Assembly: GCA_963576735.1 (NCBI GenBank)
Contig: OY755187.1
Coordinates: forward strand, 4,960,001 to 5,024,000
DNA: 64,000 nt
Direction of reading: 5' to 3'
Source of the DNA: Bedellia somnulentella
Taxonomy: Eukaryota; Arthropoda; Insecta; Lepidoptera; Bedelliidae
This document shows, one piece after another, positions 31,094 to 42,898 of this stretch. How positions within the stretch are numbered: the stretch's first letter is position 1; each line of letters opens with the position of its first letter. The notes beneath the pieces were generated by a model that made no database searches, was not told where the DNA came from, and was given only the letters and a program-made list of their open reading frames with translations. The position numbers were made by a program, and so were the translations under genes.

Positions 31094-31301
31094 ACATACA
31101 TACATACATACACATACTCACGGCTATATTTCCCTAGAAAGGGTAGCCAGAGCTAAGGAGTCAGAAATTCCTCAGCCACTTTTGGAAAGTTGAGTGGGGA
31201 AAAGATGGTAAAATAATGGTTGTTGGTGATGGGTCTCCAACCACATCGCCCAAAAAATCCCTTAATAGCCCCAATACCGTTAGTCGCCTCTTACGTACAC
31301 C
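31094..31301 (-). repeat. SINE-A copy lacking its 5' end
   Basis: Runs from CATACACATACTCACGGC to GCCTCTTACGTACACC, then stops abruptly. A fragment resembling the missing part appears at 31850-31932. Confidence 0.75.
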
Positions 31302-31589
31302 TGGATTATTCTTTTCACGTTATGTGATTGGTTTTTTATGATGGACAATTTAGTTTAATTATGTCAAACTAGCGTTTGGTTTGGTCGCATAGAAAATCTT
31401 TTATAAAGTAAATATATGTTAAACCCAAAATTGTACAAACCATGTTTTGAGAAAAAAATATATATATGAATGTGTAGAGTTTCTTTGTTGTTTCTTCTCT
31501 TTACATACACCTTCCGAAACAACAGATTAATTATATATTCAACAAATTTGACGATAAAAAAATAATTTTACCTAGTGCGATCTAGATCT

Positions 31590-31932
31590 AACTGTGGAGT
31601 CTCTGCTCGGAATAGTACTACACTAACAGATGTTGGGATCTTAAGGGCTTTTTAAGCAATTGTTTGTGTGTGTGTGTGTGTGTGTGTAAGCAATGTCACT
31701 CCCATCCTCTGTCCTCATTGGGTTAATGACCTCCTTTATTTTACAATTTCACCCTACTTCCAATAGCAGCTTCCTAATTTCAATTTCTGAATCTCTGGCT
31801 ACCCCTTTTTATCTCTAAAACTATGACCCATTGCATTCCGCATCCGCTACCGCAATACCGTTAGTCGCCTCTTACGTACACCCACCGGCAAAAATGGGGT
31901 AGTGTTATTCTAAGCCGACACTACACAGCCGT
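31590..31932. repeat. Decayed SINE-A (+) with (TG)n, then SINE-A 5' fragment (-)
   Basis: 31590-31840 is a poor + strand copy interrupted by a (TG)n run at 31667-31687. 31850-31932 is a clean minus-strand 5' end (GCAATACCGTTAGTCGCCTC to CGACACTACACAG). Confidence 0.55.
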
Positions 31933-31944
31933 GAATATATGTAT

Positions 31945-32152
31945 GTTAAATCTAGACAGCTCAACATTTAGTAAACTACGTAGATCGCGAGTGTCTCGTA
32001 GTGTCGCCACATCCGTATTAATGGCTCATATGCGGTTTTTGTGAGCGCCGAGCTCGCGGCCATTCATTCATCATTTAATAAACAACGCTTCACTACCGAA
32101 TACTGCGCTTCTAAAATGAATCTAGGTAAATTAAGTGATGATAAAAGTGGGA
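31945..32152 (+). repeat. Direct repeat D1, copy 1
   Basis: About 205 bp starting AATCTAGACAGCTCAACATT and containing TAGATCGCGAGTGTCTCGTA and GTGAGCGCCGAGCTCGCGGC. Nearly identical to 32403-32612. Not coding; possibly an LTR-like remnant. Confidence 0.8.
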
Positions 32153-32402
32153 TATTCATATACATCACTTTCATTTCTCACACGATGACATAACCTTAAA
32201 TTACAAACTTTTCTGAGGGACCTCATTTCTACTGCATTCACTCTACTCTTATGCTTTTCCTCCAACACCCGACATTCACTGGCTTCTTAAGTGATTGTTT
32301 TAGACCACTCATCGACCATCTTTTATAACTATACTGTCCTCTCTACACTTGTAATGGCGGCTTCCTAATTTCTATGTCTTTTTAGCAATAAAAACATATA
32401 TG

Positions 32403-32612
32403 CTAAATCTAGACAGTCCAACATTATAGTAAACTACGTAGATCGCGAGTGTCTCGTAGTGTCGCCACATCCGTATTAATGGCTCATATGCGGTTTTTGT
32501 GAGCGCCGAGCTCGCGGCCATTCATTCATCATTTAATAAACAATGCTTCACTACCGAATACTGCGCTTGTAAACTGAATCTAGGTAAATTGAATGATGTT
32601 AAAAGTGGGAAA
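32403..32612 (+). repeat. Direct repeat D1, copy 2
   Basis: Matches copy 1 with only a few differences, 458 bp downstream. Both copies are followed by AAAAGTGGGA and then unrelated DNA. Confidence 0.8.
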
Positions 32613-32727
32613 TTTACTCATGGCTATAAATCTATAAACTCGTAAGTCGGGTGGCGTTAACTTCTGGTTTGGAAATTTTGGGGCTCCTTAAGTGATTGTT
32701 TTTATACCATCAAAAACAACCCTCCTT

Positions 32728-33312
32728 TTTAGGGTTCCGTAGCAAAATGGCAAAAACGGGACCCTTATAGATTCGTCATGTCTGTCTGTCTGTCCGTCCG
32801 TCCGTCCGTCCGTATGTCACAGCCAGTTTATTCTGAAACTATAAGAACTACATTATTGAAAATTGGTGCGTAGATGTATTCTGTAAACCGCATTGAGATT
32901 TTAAAATAAAATCTGAAAAAAAAACCAAAATTTTTAGGGTTCCCCATACATAGAACTGAAACTCAAAATTTTTTTTTTTCATCAAACCTATACGTGTGGG
33001 GTATCTATCAAAAGGTATTTGAAAATGATGTTGAGGTTTCTTATATCATTTTTTACAAAACTGAATAGTTTGCGCGAGAGACTTTTCCAAAGTGGTAAAA
33101 TGTGTGTCCCCCCCCCGTAACTTCTAAAATACGGGCATGATAAAACTGAAAAAAATATATGATGTGTATTACTATACAAACTACTAACGAAAATTGGTTT
33201 GAATGAGATCTAGCCAGTAGTTCTATTTTTAAACGTCATCATCCTACCTGCTGCTAGTGCTGCTACGGAACCCTTCATTAGCGAGTCCATCTCGCTCTTG
33301 GCCGCTTTTTTT
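32728..33312 (+). mobile_element. AGGGTTCCGTA element, copy 1
   Basis: Starts TTTTTAGGGTTCCGTAGC, has a (TCTG/TCCG)n microsatellite at 32781-32815, AAACTATAAGAACTACATTA, a poly-C run, and ends GAGTCCATCTCGCTCTTGGC. The same sequence occurs inverted at 40047-40741. No coding capacity. The family is common in moth genomes as I recall; its class is uncertain. Confidence 0.75.
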
Positions 33313-33627
33313 ACAATATGTTGTCCCTTCAAATATTACTTCCAATAACGGCTTACAATTTTCTAATTCTAAAGTTCAGGCTTCCTCTACTTTTCCTTTT
33401 TTTAAGGTAATGTACCTTATGTGAGTGATGTTAAAAGTGTGACATACATACATGACGTGTACATACATACATTTACTCACTGCTATTTTAAAGGAATTGA
33501 TTAGAAACTCGTAGAACTTTTGAAATTGAGGGGGAAAGGTTGGAAAAATTAAGGATGGTTTGGGTGGGGAATGTGTCACCAAATAAATCACTTCTTCGTT
33601 CTTAGTTCTTCGTTCTTAGTGTAGACT

Positions 33628-33840
33628 AACTCGCCATATATCTCCGAAGGTGTGGCCGAAATACTAATTTTTTGAACATCACCTAACATTTTTGGCACCA
33701 GATGTTTGAGAACCCCCCTCCCCATTAGACAGAGCATTTACTTGATAGTGGGCAGACCTGTCGCAGCTTTTATAGGAATACTTAGTCATGTGTAAAACTT
33801 AGCCATGTATACCACTTTACAATATTTTCCCACTTTGTTA
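33628..33840 (-). repeat. SINE-B decayed copy
   Basis: Reverse copy recognisable by CATATATCTCCGAAGG, CAGACCTGTCGC and TTAGTCATGTG. Strongly diverged. Confidence 0.5.
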
Positions 33841-33874
33841 AATTTTAATTGATGATATAATTATTGTAAAAGAA

Positions 33875-34165
33875 AAATATACTATAGGAAGATAGTAAAT
33901 TGGTGAAAGAGATTTATATAGCCAAAGTGGAAGGTAATCTTAGTGGAGGACGATCTTGTAGGACTCATTTGGACTAAATAGAAAATGTGCTCTTAAAGTT
34001 GTAGGTGTTCGAAGTATGAAGAATAAAAGAGCATGTATGAAAAGATTGATGGATGTGAATGAAGCTATAGAGGTTTGCCAGGGTTGTACAAAGTGGCGAT
34101 CGATAGCCTCTGCCTACTCCAATGGGAAATAATTGTGTGAGTATATGTATGTATGTATGTAATTT
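33875..34165 (+). mobile_element. LINE 3'-end fragment (family L3)
   Basis: The last ~290 bp of a LINE ORF and tail. 33950-34130 reads roughly GGRSCRTHLD, then SMKNKRACMKRLMDVNEAIE and WRSIASAYSNGK before a stop and a (TATG)n tail. The GRPRxTxLDQ..RACMKRLMDV form is clearer in the copy at 48047. Confidence 0.65.
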
Positions 34166-34534
34166 ACTTATGCAGGTATTTATTTTTTAACAGTTAAAAC
34201 TGAAAAACCAAAAATTTGTTTACCATGTTATTGACCGGAGCAGTAAAGCAAGCCCGACTGTTATCGAGTTTTTGTTTCTACATGAATGTGCGAAATATTA
34301 GTGGGATATTGATGGGCTCGCGAGATCCCCCACTATATATTGTTTGAAATAAAATTCTCTTCACTGTATTTTTTAAATTGTTAGCAGTGTTTTTATAAAA
34401 AAATTGGTTGGCTTTGATTTGCGGACGATAATTCTACGTGTTACCATCTCTTAAGAAAACATTGATGAGTTATAAATTGAAATATTTGATAAAATTGTAT
34501 GGGCTATCTTTTTAGTATATATCACATAACACAC

Positions 34535-34732
34535 ACACACACACACACATCAGTGCTATAAATCCCAAAATGGGTTATCCTGGGCTATGGAATCTGAAAT
34601 TCTGCAGTAAATTTCGGAAGCATTGTAAAATAAAGGTGGTTGGTGTTGTGTCTCCAACCGCAACGCCCAGCATTAATTTTAAAAGTCCCAACATCAATGT
34701 CACCTTTCAATCAAAGCCACGACTACACAGCT
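34535..34732 (-). repeat. SINE-A old copy with (CA)n
   Basis: Decayed reverse copy preceded by a (CA)n run (34528-34548), ending GCCACGACTACACAGCT. Confidence 0.65.
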
Positions 34733-35003
34733 ATTATATTAATTAATAAATTGGACTGTTTATGAAGAAACACTACAATTTTATCCACTTAGGAGATTTT
34801 AAGACACTTTCTCGAAAAATGTGAAAAATTAATTCAAGAATTTCATACGAAAGTATCAAGGGACGACAGCTATTTTTTTAATTAATAAATTGGACTTTTT
34901 ATGAAGAAACACTACAATTTAAAACACTTAGCAGTTAAAGGTGCTTTTTTGAAAAATATGAATGTATAATTCAAAAATTTCCCACGATAGCATCAAGTGA
35001 TGA
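34733..35003 (+). repeat. Two tandem ~135-bp units
   Basis: 34733-34867 and 34868-35003 share ATTAATAAATTGGACT, TATGAAGAAACACTACAATT and AGCATCAAG/AGTATCAAG blocks at about 80% by eye. Confidence 0.75.
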
Positions 35004-36054
35004 ACAACTGGCATAACCCAACACATCATTTGGGAAAGTGATTTCAAAATGCTTTTCATTATGCCAATTTGGGTTACTACAACTATATTTTTATACGAAT
35101 TTCGTAAAGATTTTGCAGCAAAATATTAAAATGAGTCCTCTTAGAAGTCGAATGGCGGAGCAGATAAGATACAGGGTGTGCTGAAAAGTATCGTTCTGGT
35201 GCCAACGACTTCGCATAACTATATGATAGGGATCGAGAAAAGTTTTCCTGTGTAATAACAGTATAATGCTTTGGAGAAACATTTTGAAAGCTATTCTCTC
35301 ATGCGATAGTTCGTCATAAACATAAATTTTAAATAAAATTTATCATTTTTCAATTTTAGTGCTGACTGAAAACCAGTGTTGAGTGGTTTCACTCACAACA
35401 ATAATGCGGAGTCGGTCACCACTTCATTGTTACGCAGGCATATAATTTACGCCTGTATAATAATTTTAAATGTAACTCAGTTTTATTTTCTTAATCCCAT
35501 TTATTTAATTTTTTTTGGTTTTTTACTATTATTATTTTACTGTTAAATGTATCTAAATTTATGTGAGTGTTTCTATGTGAGTTTTCTTATCATCGCTATT
35601 AATAGTTTCGTTAAAAAGATTTTTCTCATAAACACAAAGCAAAACGTATAATAAGTACTTTTCTGCAAAACAGGTCATATCATTTAATTTGCAAATTTTC
35701 ATTAAAAAATATTATAGTTTTTTTAGAATTAGGTTATATTTTACCTCAAATTGAATTTCGTTTCACCATTTGGAGATAGATTTAACAATTATTGAAAATA
35801 GTTGTAATTCCCGCCCCATATGAAAAGTCTTGTTATCTATAAAAACGTGCATGATACAGAATTTTAAAAATATTTTAATGTTTTACTCTATAAATGGTAA
35901 CCTTTTGCAAGCATTTTACAATTTCCTTAAAAAAATACACAGTTCTAAATCTTTTATAGTAATCTATACGTAAATCTGTAGAGAGGTCAATTCTGTATAT
36001 TAAATATATTTTCAAAATAACTATCAGGGGGTGATCAGTGATTGATACTGATTA
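35004..36054. other. Non-coding A/T-rich stretch
   Basis: No gene. 35155-35330 resembles a transposon scrap (ACAGGGTGTGCTGAAAAGTA); family not identified. Confidence 0.4.
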
Positions 36055-36360
36055 CAGTAAAATTTTTGTCTGTCTGTCTGTCCGTCTGTCTGTCTGTCTG
36101 TCTGTCGGTTTGTATGTTCCTTATGGAAACAAAAACTACTCGACGGATTTTAACGAAACTTGGTAGAATTATTCTTCATACTCCTGGGCAGGTTAAAGTG
36201 TACTTTTCAGCAAAGTAGTGAAGGTGAATTTTGGGAAATTTTGGGAAAACGGGGAAAGTTACTCCATTTTTTAAGCTTCCGTCGCGTGTGCAGCCTTAAT
36301 AGTTATAGTTACATAGAAATCATGTATGACGGAAATATTCTACATAAAAGTGTCTAAAAA
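36055..36360 (+). repeat. (CTGT)n-headed moth repeat fragment
   Basis: A (TCTG)n microsatellite at 36066-36108, then AAAAACTACTCGACGGATTT and TGGTAGAATTATTCTTCATA. This is the form of a non-autonomous Helitron body in moths. The small open frame over it is fortuitous. Confidence 0.5.
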
Positions 36361-37770
36361 ATATCCTTGAACAGCATATGTTTGTCTTTTATGGTTGACT
36401 CACAATAACACGTGTAACTCCTGATAGCTTAGCAGTTCGGAGCATTCTGATTATCTGTCTGTACTCTTACGTTTATGATACTCTCACTCATCTCTTATTT
36501 GAAAAAGATTACATTATTACCTATTGAATAAAAAAAGAATCATAGAAATCGGTATAGAAACGCCAAACTTACACGTGGAATAAGCCGTCGTCACACGTGA
36601 ATACTGAATGATGTTTTATAAGGATTACTTTTGTGTAACGGTTGCGCGGACAAAAGACAGCCCTGAGTATATGTATGATGTATGCAAAGTTTCTGACTCC
36701 GATTGCCTGTTTGCAAGGGCTTACTTTCAAAGGGAAGTGAACCGTTCATAAAAGCGCTTTCACAATCTCAAAGCTACACTATTCTGTGCCATAAGTTGTA
36801 ATCATTGCGCTATATTTCACTAAGGGCGAGCAGTGATTGAAGCAACCTCAGATATATTTAAGACTTTGCTACCCGTGCGAAGCTGGGCCGATCCACTTAA
36901 TTAAATAAAATGGGCGTTATGTGTGACAAAATAGTTTTTTTACCTCAATAGCTAGTGTATTGCTGGGACTGGCTGAATCTAAGTAACGTGATAATATAAA
37001 AAAGAATTGGATAAAAACTCTTCAGTATTTATTTACTCTAATTATTGTATATAGTACAATTGGTGGTATATCTATTAAAGACAGTCTTTGCATGGTATGG
37101 TCAATACATCTAAAGTCATTCGGGTAGATGCACAAAAGCAGGGCACTAATATTACAAATATGTAATATAAATTTGGTTCATGGTACTCTTATATTTATTT
37201 TCGAAAAAAAAAACCTTATGATAACCTGCACTGCATAAACTCGTACTTATCAATATATTAATATTTTCAAAACCCAAATAGCAAGTTTATTGAATCTATT
37301 CGAAGCAAAACGTATATCTACCCACAGCTATTATTTTTTCTAGCATAACATAACCCTACGGACAATATGATCTCTTAATCTCACTAGCTTTTTATAATAC
37401 TCTAACAATAATATTGCATTTTATTTAAATAATTTACCGAAAACATGAAAATCAAACTGAAATTCCTTTGCCGCAGCTTCCATAGCAGCTCGCACGCTAT
37501 CTCCTAATCAGCTGGCATCCCGCCCAATGCAAAACTACCTACATTTGCATACCTATTTTTGTTATCACCCTGTATATTCGTGTACGCTAAGTCCTTTAAA
37601 TGTGCGTGATTATGCACGTGTGGATGATTTTATTTGTGCTGGTATTCTTTGTTGTTTCGGCTAGTTTTTGCCTAAAATCATGCATGTGAACTGATGTTAT
37701 TTTCATTAAAAGGTTCACAGAATACATAGTAATAGAGTATATTCGTGTAGTTCTTGTATAGACAAGAATA
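36361..37770. other. Non-coding stretch
   Basis: No gene. At 36830-36895, GCTACCCGTGCGAAGCTGGG is a hairpin like those near Helitron 3' ends, but no CTAG follows. Confidence 0.45.
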
Positions 37771-37777
37771 TACACGC

Positions 37778-37958
37778 ATAATACTTACGGCCATAATTCT
37801 CAAAAAAGGGCAGCCAGAGATTCACAATTTGAAATTCCTTACCAAGTTTTGACACTTGAGTAGGTAAAAGATGGTGAAACAAAGATTGTTGTGGTGATGG
37901 GTCTCCAGCCACCCCGAAACCCCAAGTCGCCTCTTACGACATCTTTGAGAAGAAATGT
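37778..37958 (-). repeat. SINE-A diverged copy; SINE-B scrap follows
   Basis: ATACTTACGGCCATAATTCT to CTCTTACGACATCTTTGAGA. The 5' end is missing. A short SINE-B piece (CAGTACCTCTGCTAACC) lies at 37965-38030. Confidence 0.65.
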
Positions 37959-38030
37959 ACCCCAGGTGATGAAAATTTCACATGATATTGAATAGTAGCA
38001 GTACCTCTGCTAACCTTTTGGGAGTTTAGT

Positions 38031-38315
38031 GAGTGAAGAGATGACAGAGCCTACTTACTAGTTCAATCAAAAACTTACATTATTCCAAAAAAACGAGATA
38101 GCTATAACCGAAACATGTTTTTATTCCTCTCCCTTAAATGAGTCTTATTAATAAGTATACCATCCAAACATTGTCTGAAGGCAGTAGCTTTTAGTGGTAG
38201 AACCACCCATCTTTTCCAATTTATTCTACTTGCCTTTCTATGGCTACAATCTAAGTGTGAAATAACCAGAGATTGGGAATTTCAAGCATGGAGGTTAATT
38301 TTAGTATTTGATACA
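38031..38315. other. Non-coding stretch
   Basis: Nothing recognised. Confidence 0.4.
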
Positions 38316-38543
38316 TATATACATACATACATATACTCACGGCTATAAATCCCATTAAGGGGTAGCCAGAACTAGGGAATTAGAAATTCCTCAGCCACAT
38401 TTGGAAGTTGCGTGGGGAAAAGGTTTTTGGTGATGGGTCTCCAACCGCATCGCCCAAAAATCCCTAATACCGTTAGTCGCCTCTTACGTACATCCACCGG
38501 AAGAAATGGGGTAGTGCTATTCTAAGCCGGCACTACACAGCTA
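38316..38543 (-). repeat. SINE-A copy with small internal deletions
   Basis: CATACATACATATACTCACG to GCCGGCACTACACAGC. It lacks ~20 bp before GGTTTTTGG. Confidence 0.85.
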
Positions 38544-38825
38544 TTATTATATTATTCTCTTATTTGACAAACTCTACCCTATTTCACTTCTAAAAGTAGC
38601 TAAAAAACCCACGTATTTTTTACAATAATTAATAACCAAACTCAGCAAACAAAGGGTAACAACAAATCACAGAGCTAAGCTATGCCCAGTCCGCTTGTTC
38701 GGTTTCGATAACCGCCATTGCTATAACTCACACAAACAAACAATACAGGTCATTAGTACCTCTGTGCACACACAATACGTATTGTAATGGTGTAATCGCA
38801 AACAATTAAGCGTACAATGTTCTAT

Positions 38826-39238
38826 ACAAGAAATACATACATAAATATGGAAATATATCCCTTAAGAGGTAGCTAGATTCAGAATAAAAAAATCCTCATC
38901 TACTTTTGAAAGATTGAAAAATAAAGGATAATTTAAATCTTTTTGTTCATGAAAATCTCATGTGGGGATTATTACTAATAAATCGAGAATAAATAAAGGA
39001 AAGAAAAATATCGACACAGGCGGGATTCGAACCCGCGACCACGGGTATACGCCTCCGTATACGCCGCCTGTGTCGAATTTTTCTCTCCTTCATTTATTCT
39101 CGATTTATTAAAAATAAAGGATGTTGGTGATGGCTCTCAAAAATCGCTTAAAAAGCCTAAATACCCTTAGTTACCTCCAACAAACACACACAGAAAGAAA
39201 TGGGGGTAGTGTTATGCTATGCCGGCACTACACAGCTA
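38826..39238 (-). repeat. SINE-A copy split by a tRNA-foldback element
   Basis: The halves are 38826-38929 and 39111-39238; they join to one diverged copy when the insertion is discounted. Confidence 0.8.
38930..39110 (-). mobile_element. tRNA-bearing foldback element, short copy
   Basis: Flanked by the perfect 12-bp AAAATAAAGGAT (38918-38929, 39111-39122). A full end (AATTTAAATCTTTTTGTTC) lies at the left. Near the centre, half of the tRNA-like unit (GGATTCGAACCCGCGACC) snaps back through GGGTATACGCCTCCGTATAC. The right arm is truncated at CGATTTATTA. Confidence 0.82.
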
Positions 39239-39281
39239 TATAACACGAATATAATAATCTTTCTACATATCTCATATAACC

Positions 39282-39432
39282 GTGATAGCTCAATGAAGTT
39301 TTTCTTAGACATGCGACAGTGTATTCGTACAAAACGAGACGATAGGCCTGTCTCCTATCAGTGAGTACACTGTCTAAGCAAAACGGGGGCACTCTGATTA
39401 GCCAACCCCTTCGCGGTTAACGTTTGAGTTTG
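39282..39432 (+). repeat. SINE-B fragmentary copy
   Basis: Retains ACAGTGTATTCGTAC, GATAGGCCTG, GAGTACACTGTC and CCAACCCCTTCGCGG with large internal gaps. Confidence 0.65.
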
Positions 39433-40046
39433 AGAATGTTTTATTAGGCTTTAAAATATGCTACTAAGTGACCTCCCTCTCTTAAACACTAGACCACGGC
39501 CATCGTCAACCAATGATACCATAAATTTATATAAATCAAAACATTCACTCTACAATTCTCTTTATCAAAAAATCACTCTACAATTCTCTATATCAATAGC
39601 GAATAGTGAATTAAAAGTGTAAATGTTAGAGTAATCAACGCCGCAGTTATCTCAGTAAAAGATATATTTCTTTGCTGAAGTCGGGGCGTGTTTGCTTTTA
39701 ACTAATTAAAGTTTTGAAGAGGAACGTGCGGGACCAACTTTCGAGAGTTGCCGACTGATACTGTTTTATTTATTTTCTTGATACCTTTTAGGGAGCTCTG
39801 GGTTAGCTATTTTTTAATGATTTCAGGGTGTTGATAGTTTATTAGAACAAGAGTTCATTCAGTGATTGAAATAAATCCATTATTGATGTGAAAGTATTTT
39901 TATTATACTTCCATTGTTTAGGAAAATTAAGATAAAAAATAGTTAATCAATTCTCAATTTGACTTCACCAGAGATATGCATGTAATGCATTTTTCATTTT
40001 TTAACATAATCAACTTTGATAAAAGACCCAAGCATGTAGCTTTAAA
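39433..40046. other. Non-coding stretch
   Basis: No gene seen. A short direct doublet TCACTCTACAATTCTCT lies at 39545-39592. Confidence 0.5.
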
Positions 40047-40741
40047 AAAGCGACCAAGAGCGAGATGGACTCGATAATGAAGGGTTCCGTAGCAGCACTA
40101 GCAGCAGGTAGGTAACATAGTAATATACAAGTTTAAAATGTTTAGTTTAAAATGTTATTTACTTATCACTGATTTACTATAAGAAAACAATGGTTCACGT
40201 TTTATGCGTAAGGCCTGTGATAGTAAAATTATTGTTATATATTTCAGTGAAATTAATAAATTAGGTAAGTAATTTGATTTATGACGTTTAAAAATAGAAC
40301 TACTGGCTAGATCTCATTCAAACCAATTTTCGTTAGTAATTTGTATAGCAATATACAGCATATATATTTTTCAGTTTTATCATGCACATATTTTAGAAGT
40401 TACGGGGGGGGGGACGTCTCGCGCAAACTATTCAGTTTTGAAAAAAATGATATAAGAAACCTCAACATCATTTTCAAATACCTTTTGATAGATACCAAAC
40501 ACGTATAGGTTTGATATATGTTCTATGTATGGGGAACCCTAAAAATTTTGGTTTTTTTTTCAGATTTTATTTTAAAATCTTAATGCGGTTTACAAAATAA
40601 ATCTACGCACCAATTTTCAATAATGTAGTTCTTATAGTTTCGGAATAAACTGGCTGTGACATACGGACGGACGGACGGACAGACAGACATGACAAATCTA
40701 TAAGGGTCCCGTTTTTGCCATTTGGCTACGGAACCCTAAAA
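40047..40741 (-). mobile_element. AGGGTTCCGTA element, copy 2, inverted
   Basis: Runs from GCGACCAAGAGCGAGATGG to GGCTACGGAACCCTAAAAAG, the reverse complement of 32728-33312. It has ~110 bp extra near 40110-40280 that copy 1 lacks. Confidence 0.78.
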
Positions 40742-40755
40742 AGATACAAAGTTGC

Positions 40756-40906
40756 ATTAAGGCAAGCACGAGCGGTGTTTAAACTAGTTATCGTGTGGGA
40801 TAAAGCAGCCATCTCTTACGCGCTTACTTAGTATTTGCTTAGTATCGTACACTGCCATCTCATTCTAACCGTGATCGTGTCGATAAAATAGCGCTCGTGC
40901 TTACCC
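40756..40906. mobile_element. AGCACGAGC MITE, copy 2
   Basis: AAGGCAAGCACGAGC to GCTCGTGCTTACC. The interior matches 6955-7094 closely (GTTTAAACTAGTTATCG, AAAGCAGCCATCTCTTACGC) with ~12 bp extra. Confidence 0.68.
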
Positions 40907-41425
40907 AGCTGATGGAAGTGGTGGTAACACGATAAGTTAGAAAGAGAACGATATCAAGTTAGCTTATCACACTACACCGTGTTTATGGCCGTGAGTATAT
41001 GTATGTATGATTTTGGTGTATGTCTGAAACTTCTAACTCAGAGCTTAAGAAATTTCATGAATGATTAAAAACACCCGTGCCAATATGCTTATAATTTGTG
41101 GACGTAATAAGGGATCGATCACTATCGAAACACCGAGATGTAGCTCGGCTCGAGAGGTTGGCTTTAGAAAAATAATATTTTTATGTTTCTGCAAAAAAAT
41201 ACTTTTTTTTTCAAATTTATATTATATTAAATTTTTCCACATATCTGGGGGCGCGGTAGTGCCCCCGCCAAGGCGAGCCAAGAGAAGAAACACGGGCACT
41301 ATTTTAATTTCTCGAAGCGCTTCGTCTTTTTTTTGGCAATACAAAATTTTTGGGATATATTGTCAATAGCGGACTTATTGAACATATAAAGTTTCAATTA
41401 CATTTGCTTTTATACTTCAGATTTT
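40907..41425. other. Non-coding; moth repeat fragment
   Basis: A 102-codon open frame here (41061-41369) has a compositional switch near GGGGCGCGGTAGTGCCCCCG, a hairpin inside an A/T-rich stretch. I see no protein family and regard it as repeat-derived. Confidence 0.4.
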
Positions 41426-42243
41426 ATATATGTCGCAGGCATATGATAAAAATGGGGATTTGGTCAATTCCCTAAGGGAGTTGATCAAATCACGGAGGAT
41501 GTTAAAATAACAACACGATTTTATCTTTTCCCTAAACAAATCTAGTGAATTGAACAAATCCCTAAATTGGTTCAGTGGAATGACAAAAATAATATTACAA
41601 TGGTATTTTAAAGATTAATTTGGTAAGATATACCTACATAGGGGGGGTGCAGGGGGGCAGAGCCCCCCTGCTTGGGGGGGTCGGGGGCGAAAGCCCCCTG
41701 CAGACAACGAAAAACTAGGTCACATTTAGTTAGGTTAGGTTAGGTTAGATTATGTATAAAACGAGCGAGCGTAGCGCAGCGGAGCGAGCACCTAAATGCC
41801 TGATGCATGCTTATATGCCATACTTGCTTGCTTGCAGCTTGCTACATATAGAGGACGGGGGGCGGGGTATACTACTTATTTTAGGGATTTGTTCAATTCA
41901 GACATTTAGGTGCTCGCTCCGCTGCGCTACGCTCGCTCGTTTTATACATAATCTAACCTAACCTAACCTAACTAAATGTGACCTAATTTTTCGTTGTCTG
42001 CAGGGGGCTTTCGCCCCCCGACCCCCCCAAGCAGGGGGGCTCTGCCCCCCTGCACCCCCCCTATGTAGGTATATCTTATTTTTGTCATTCCACTGAACCA
42101 ATTTAGGGATTTCTTCAATTCACTAGATTTGTTTAGGGAAAAGATAAAATCGTGTTGTTATTTTAACATCCTCCGTGATTTGATCAACTCCCTTAGGGAA
42201 TTGACCAAATCCCCATTTTTATCATATCGCTGCGACATATATA
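41426..42243. mobile_element. Giant palindromic foldback element with G-rich arms
   Basis: Inverted arms of ~375 bp (about 41426-41805 and 41900-42243) are almost identical and surround a ~95-bp spacer. Ends are ATATATGTCGCAG and CTGCGACATATAT. Each arm includes GATTTGATCAACTCCCT, a TTAGG-type run, GAGCGAGCGTAGCGCAGCGG and a nested hairpin of G and C runs (about 41641-41700; 42000-42060). No transposase frame. An A/T target makes the duplication unreadable. Confidence 0.88.
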
Positions 42244-42649
42244 TATCTAAAAAACGCTGATTTCGTCACTGACACACTGATGATCATCAAAATTCTTAGG
42301 GTATTTCCTAATTTTCGTCGCAGCTCACAAACAACAAAAAAATATAAAACTTGTAACTTTCATCCCCCAACCCCTTTTTGTTACTTATTTTGACTAAGTT
42401 GTAGAGTTTGTGAAGTTAGGCCTTGTAGAGCTAGGGCGTGTAGTGTTAAAAGCTTGGCTCTCCATGAGATCTGATAACTTTTTGACAGTCTGATAACTTT
42501 TTGACAGTGCAAGTCATATAGGCTCGTCTTGGCAACATTTTACATGAAAATGTTTTTTGTGGGATCTATATCTATACAATTACCATCATTCCCTATTTCA
42601 ACTATCAAAAATATCCATATCCATTATAACATTGCTGTGTAGCGTCGGC
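42244..42649. other. Non-coding stretch
   Basis: No gene. A 17-bp doublet TCTGATAACTTTTTGACAG occurs at 42471 and 42489. Confidence 0.5.
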
Positions 42650-42898
42650 TTTGCTGTGTAGTGTCGGCTTAAAATAACACTACCCCATTTCTTCCGAGGG
42701 GTGTACGTATGAGGCGACTAACGGTATTGGGGCTTTTAAGGGATATTTGGGCGATGCGGTTCGATACCCATCACCAACAACCTTTATTCTACCATCCTTT
42801 CCATACTCAACTTGCAAAAGTGGCTGAGGATTTTTTTTCCTTAGCTCTGGCTACCCCTTCTAGGGATTTGTAGCCGTGAGTATATGTTTTTATGTAGT
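42650..42898 (+). repeat. SINE-A copy with a doubled 5' end
   Basis: A 19-bp stub of the 5' end (TGCTGTGTAGCGTCGGCTT) at 42632-42650 directly precedes a full copy. Confidence 0.85.

Noticed and set aside
41061..41369. 102-codon open frame
   Set aside because: Composition changes abruptly at a GC hairpin and no family is visible; probably repeat-derived.
41730..41970. Telomeric TTAGG/CCTAA runs
   Set aside because: Only a few units, located symmetrically within the arms of a palindromic transposon; not a telomere.
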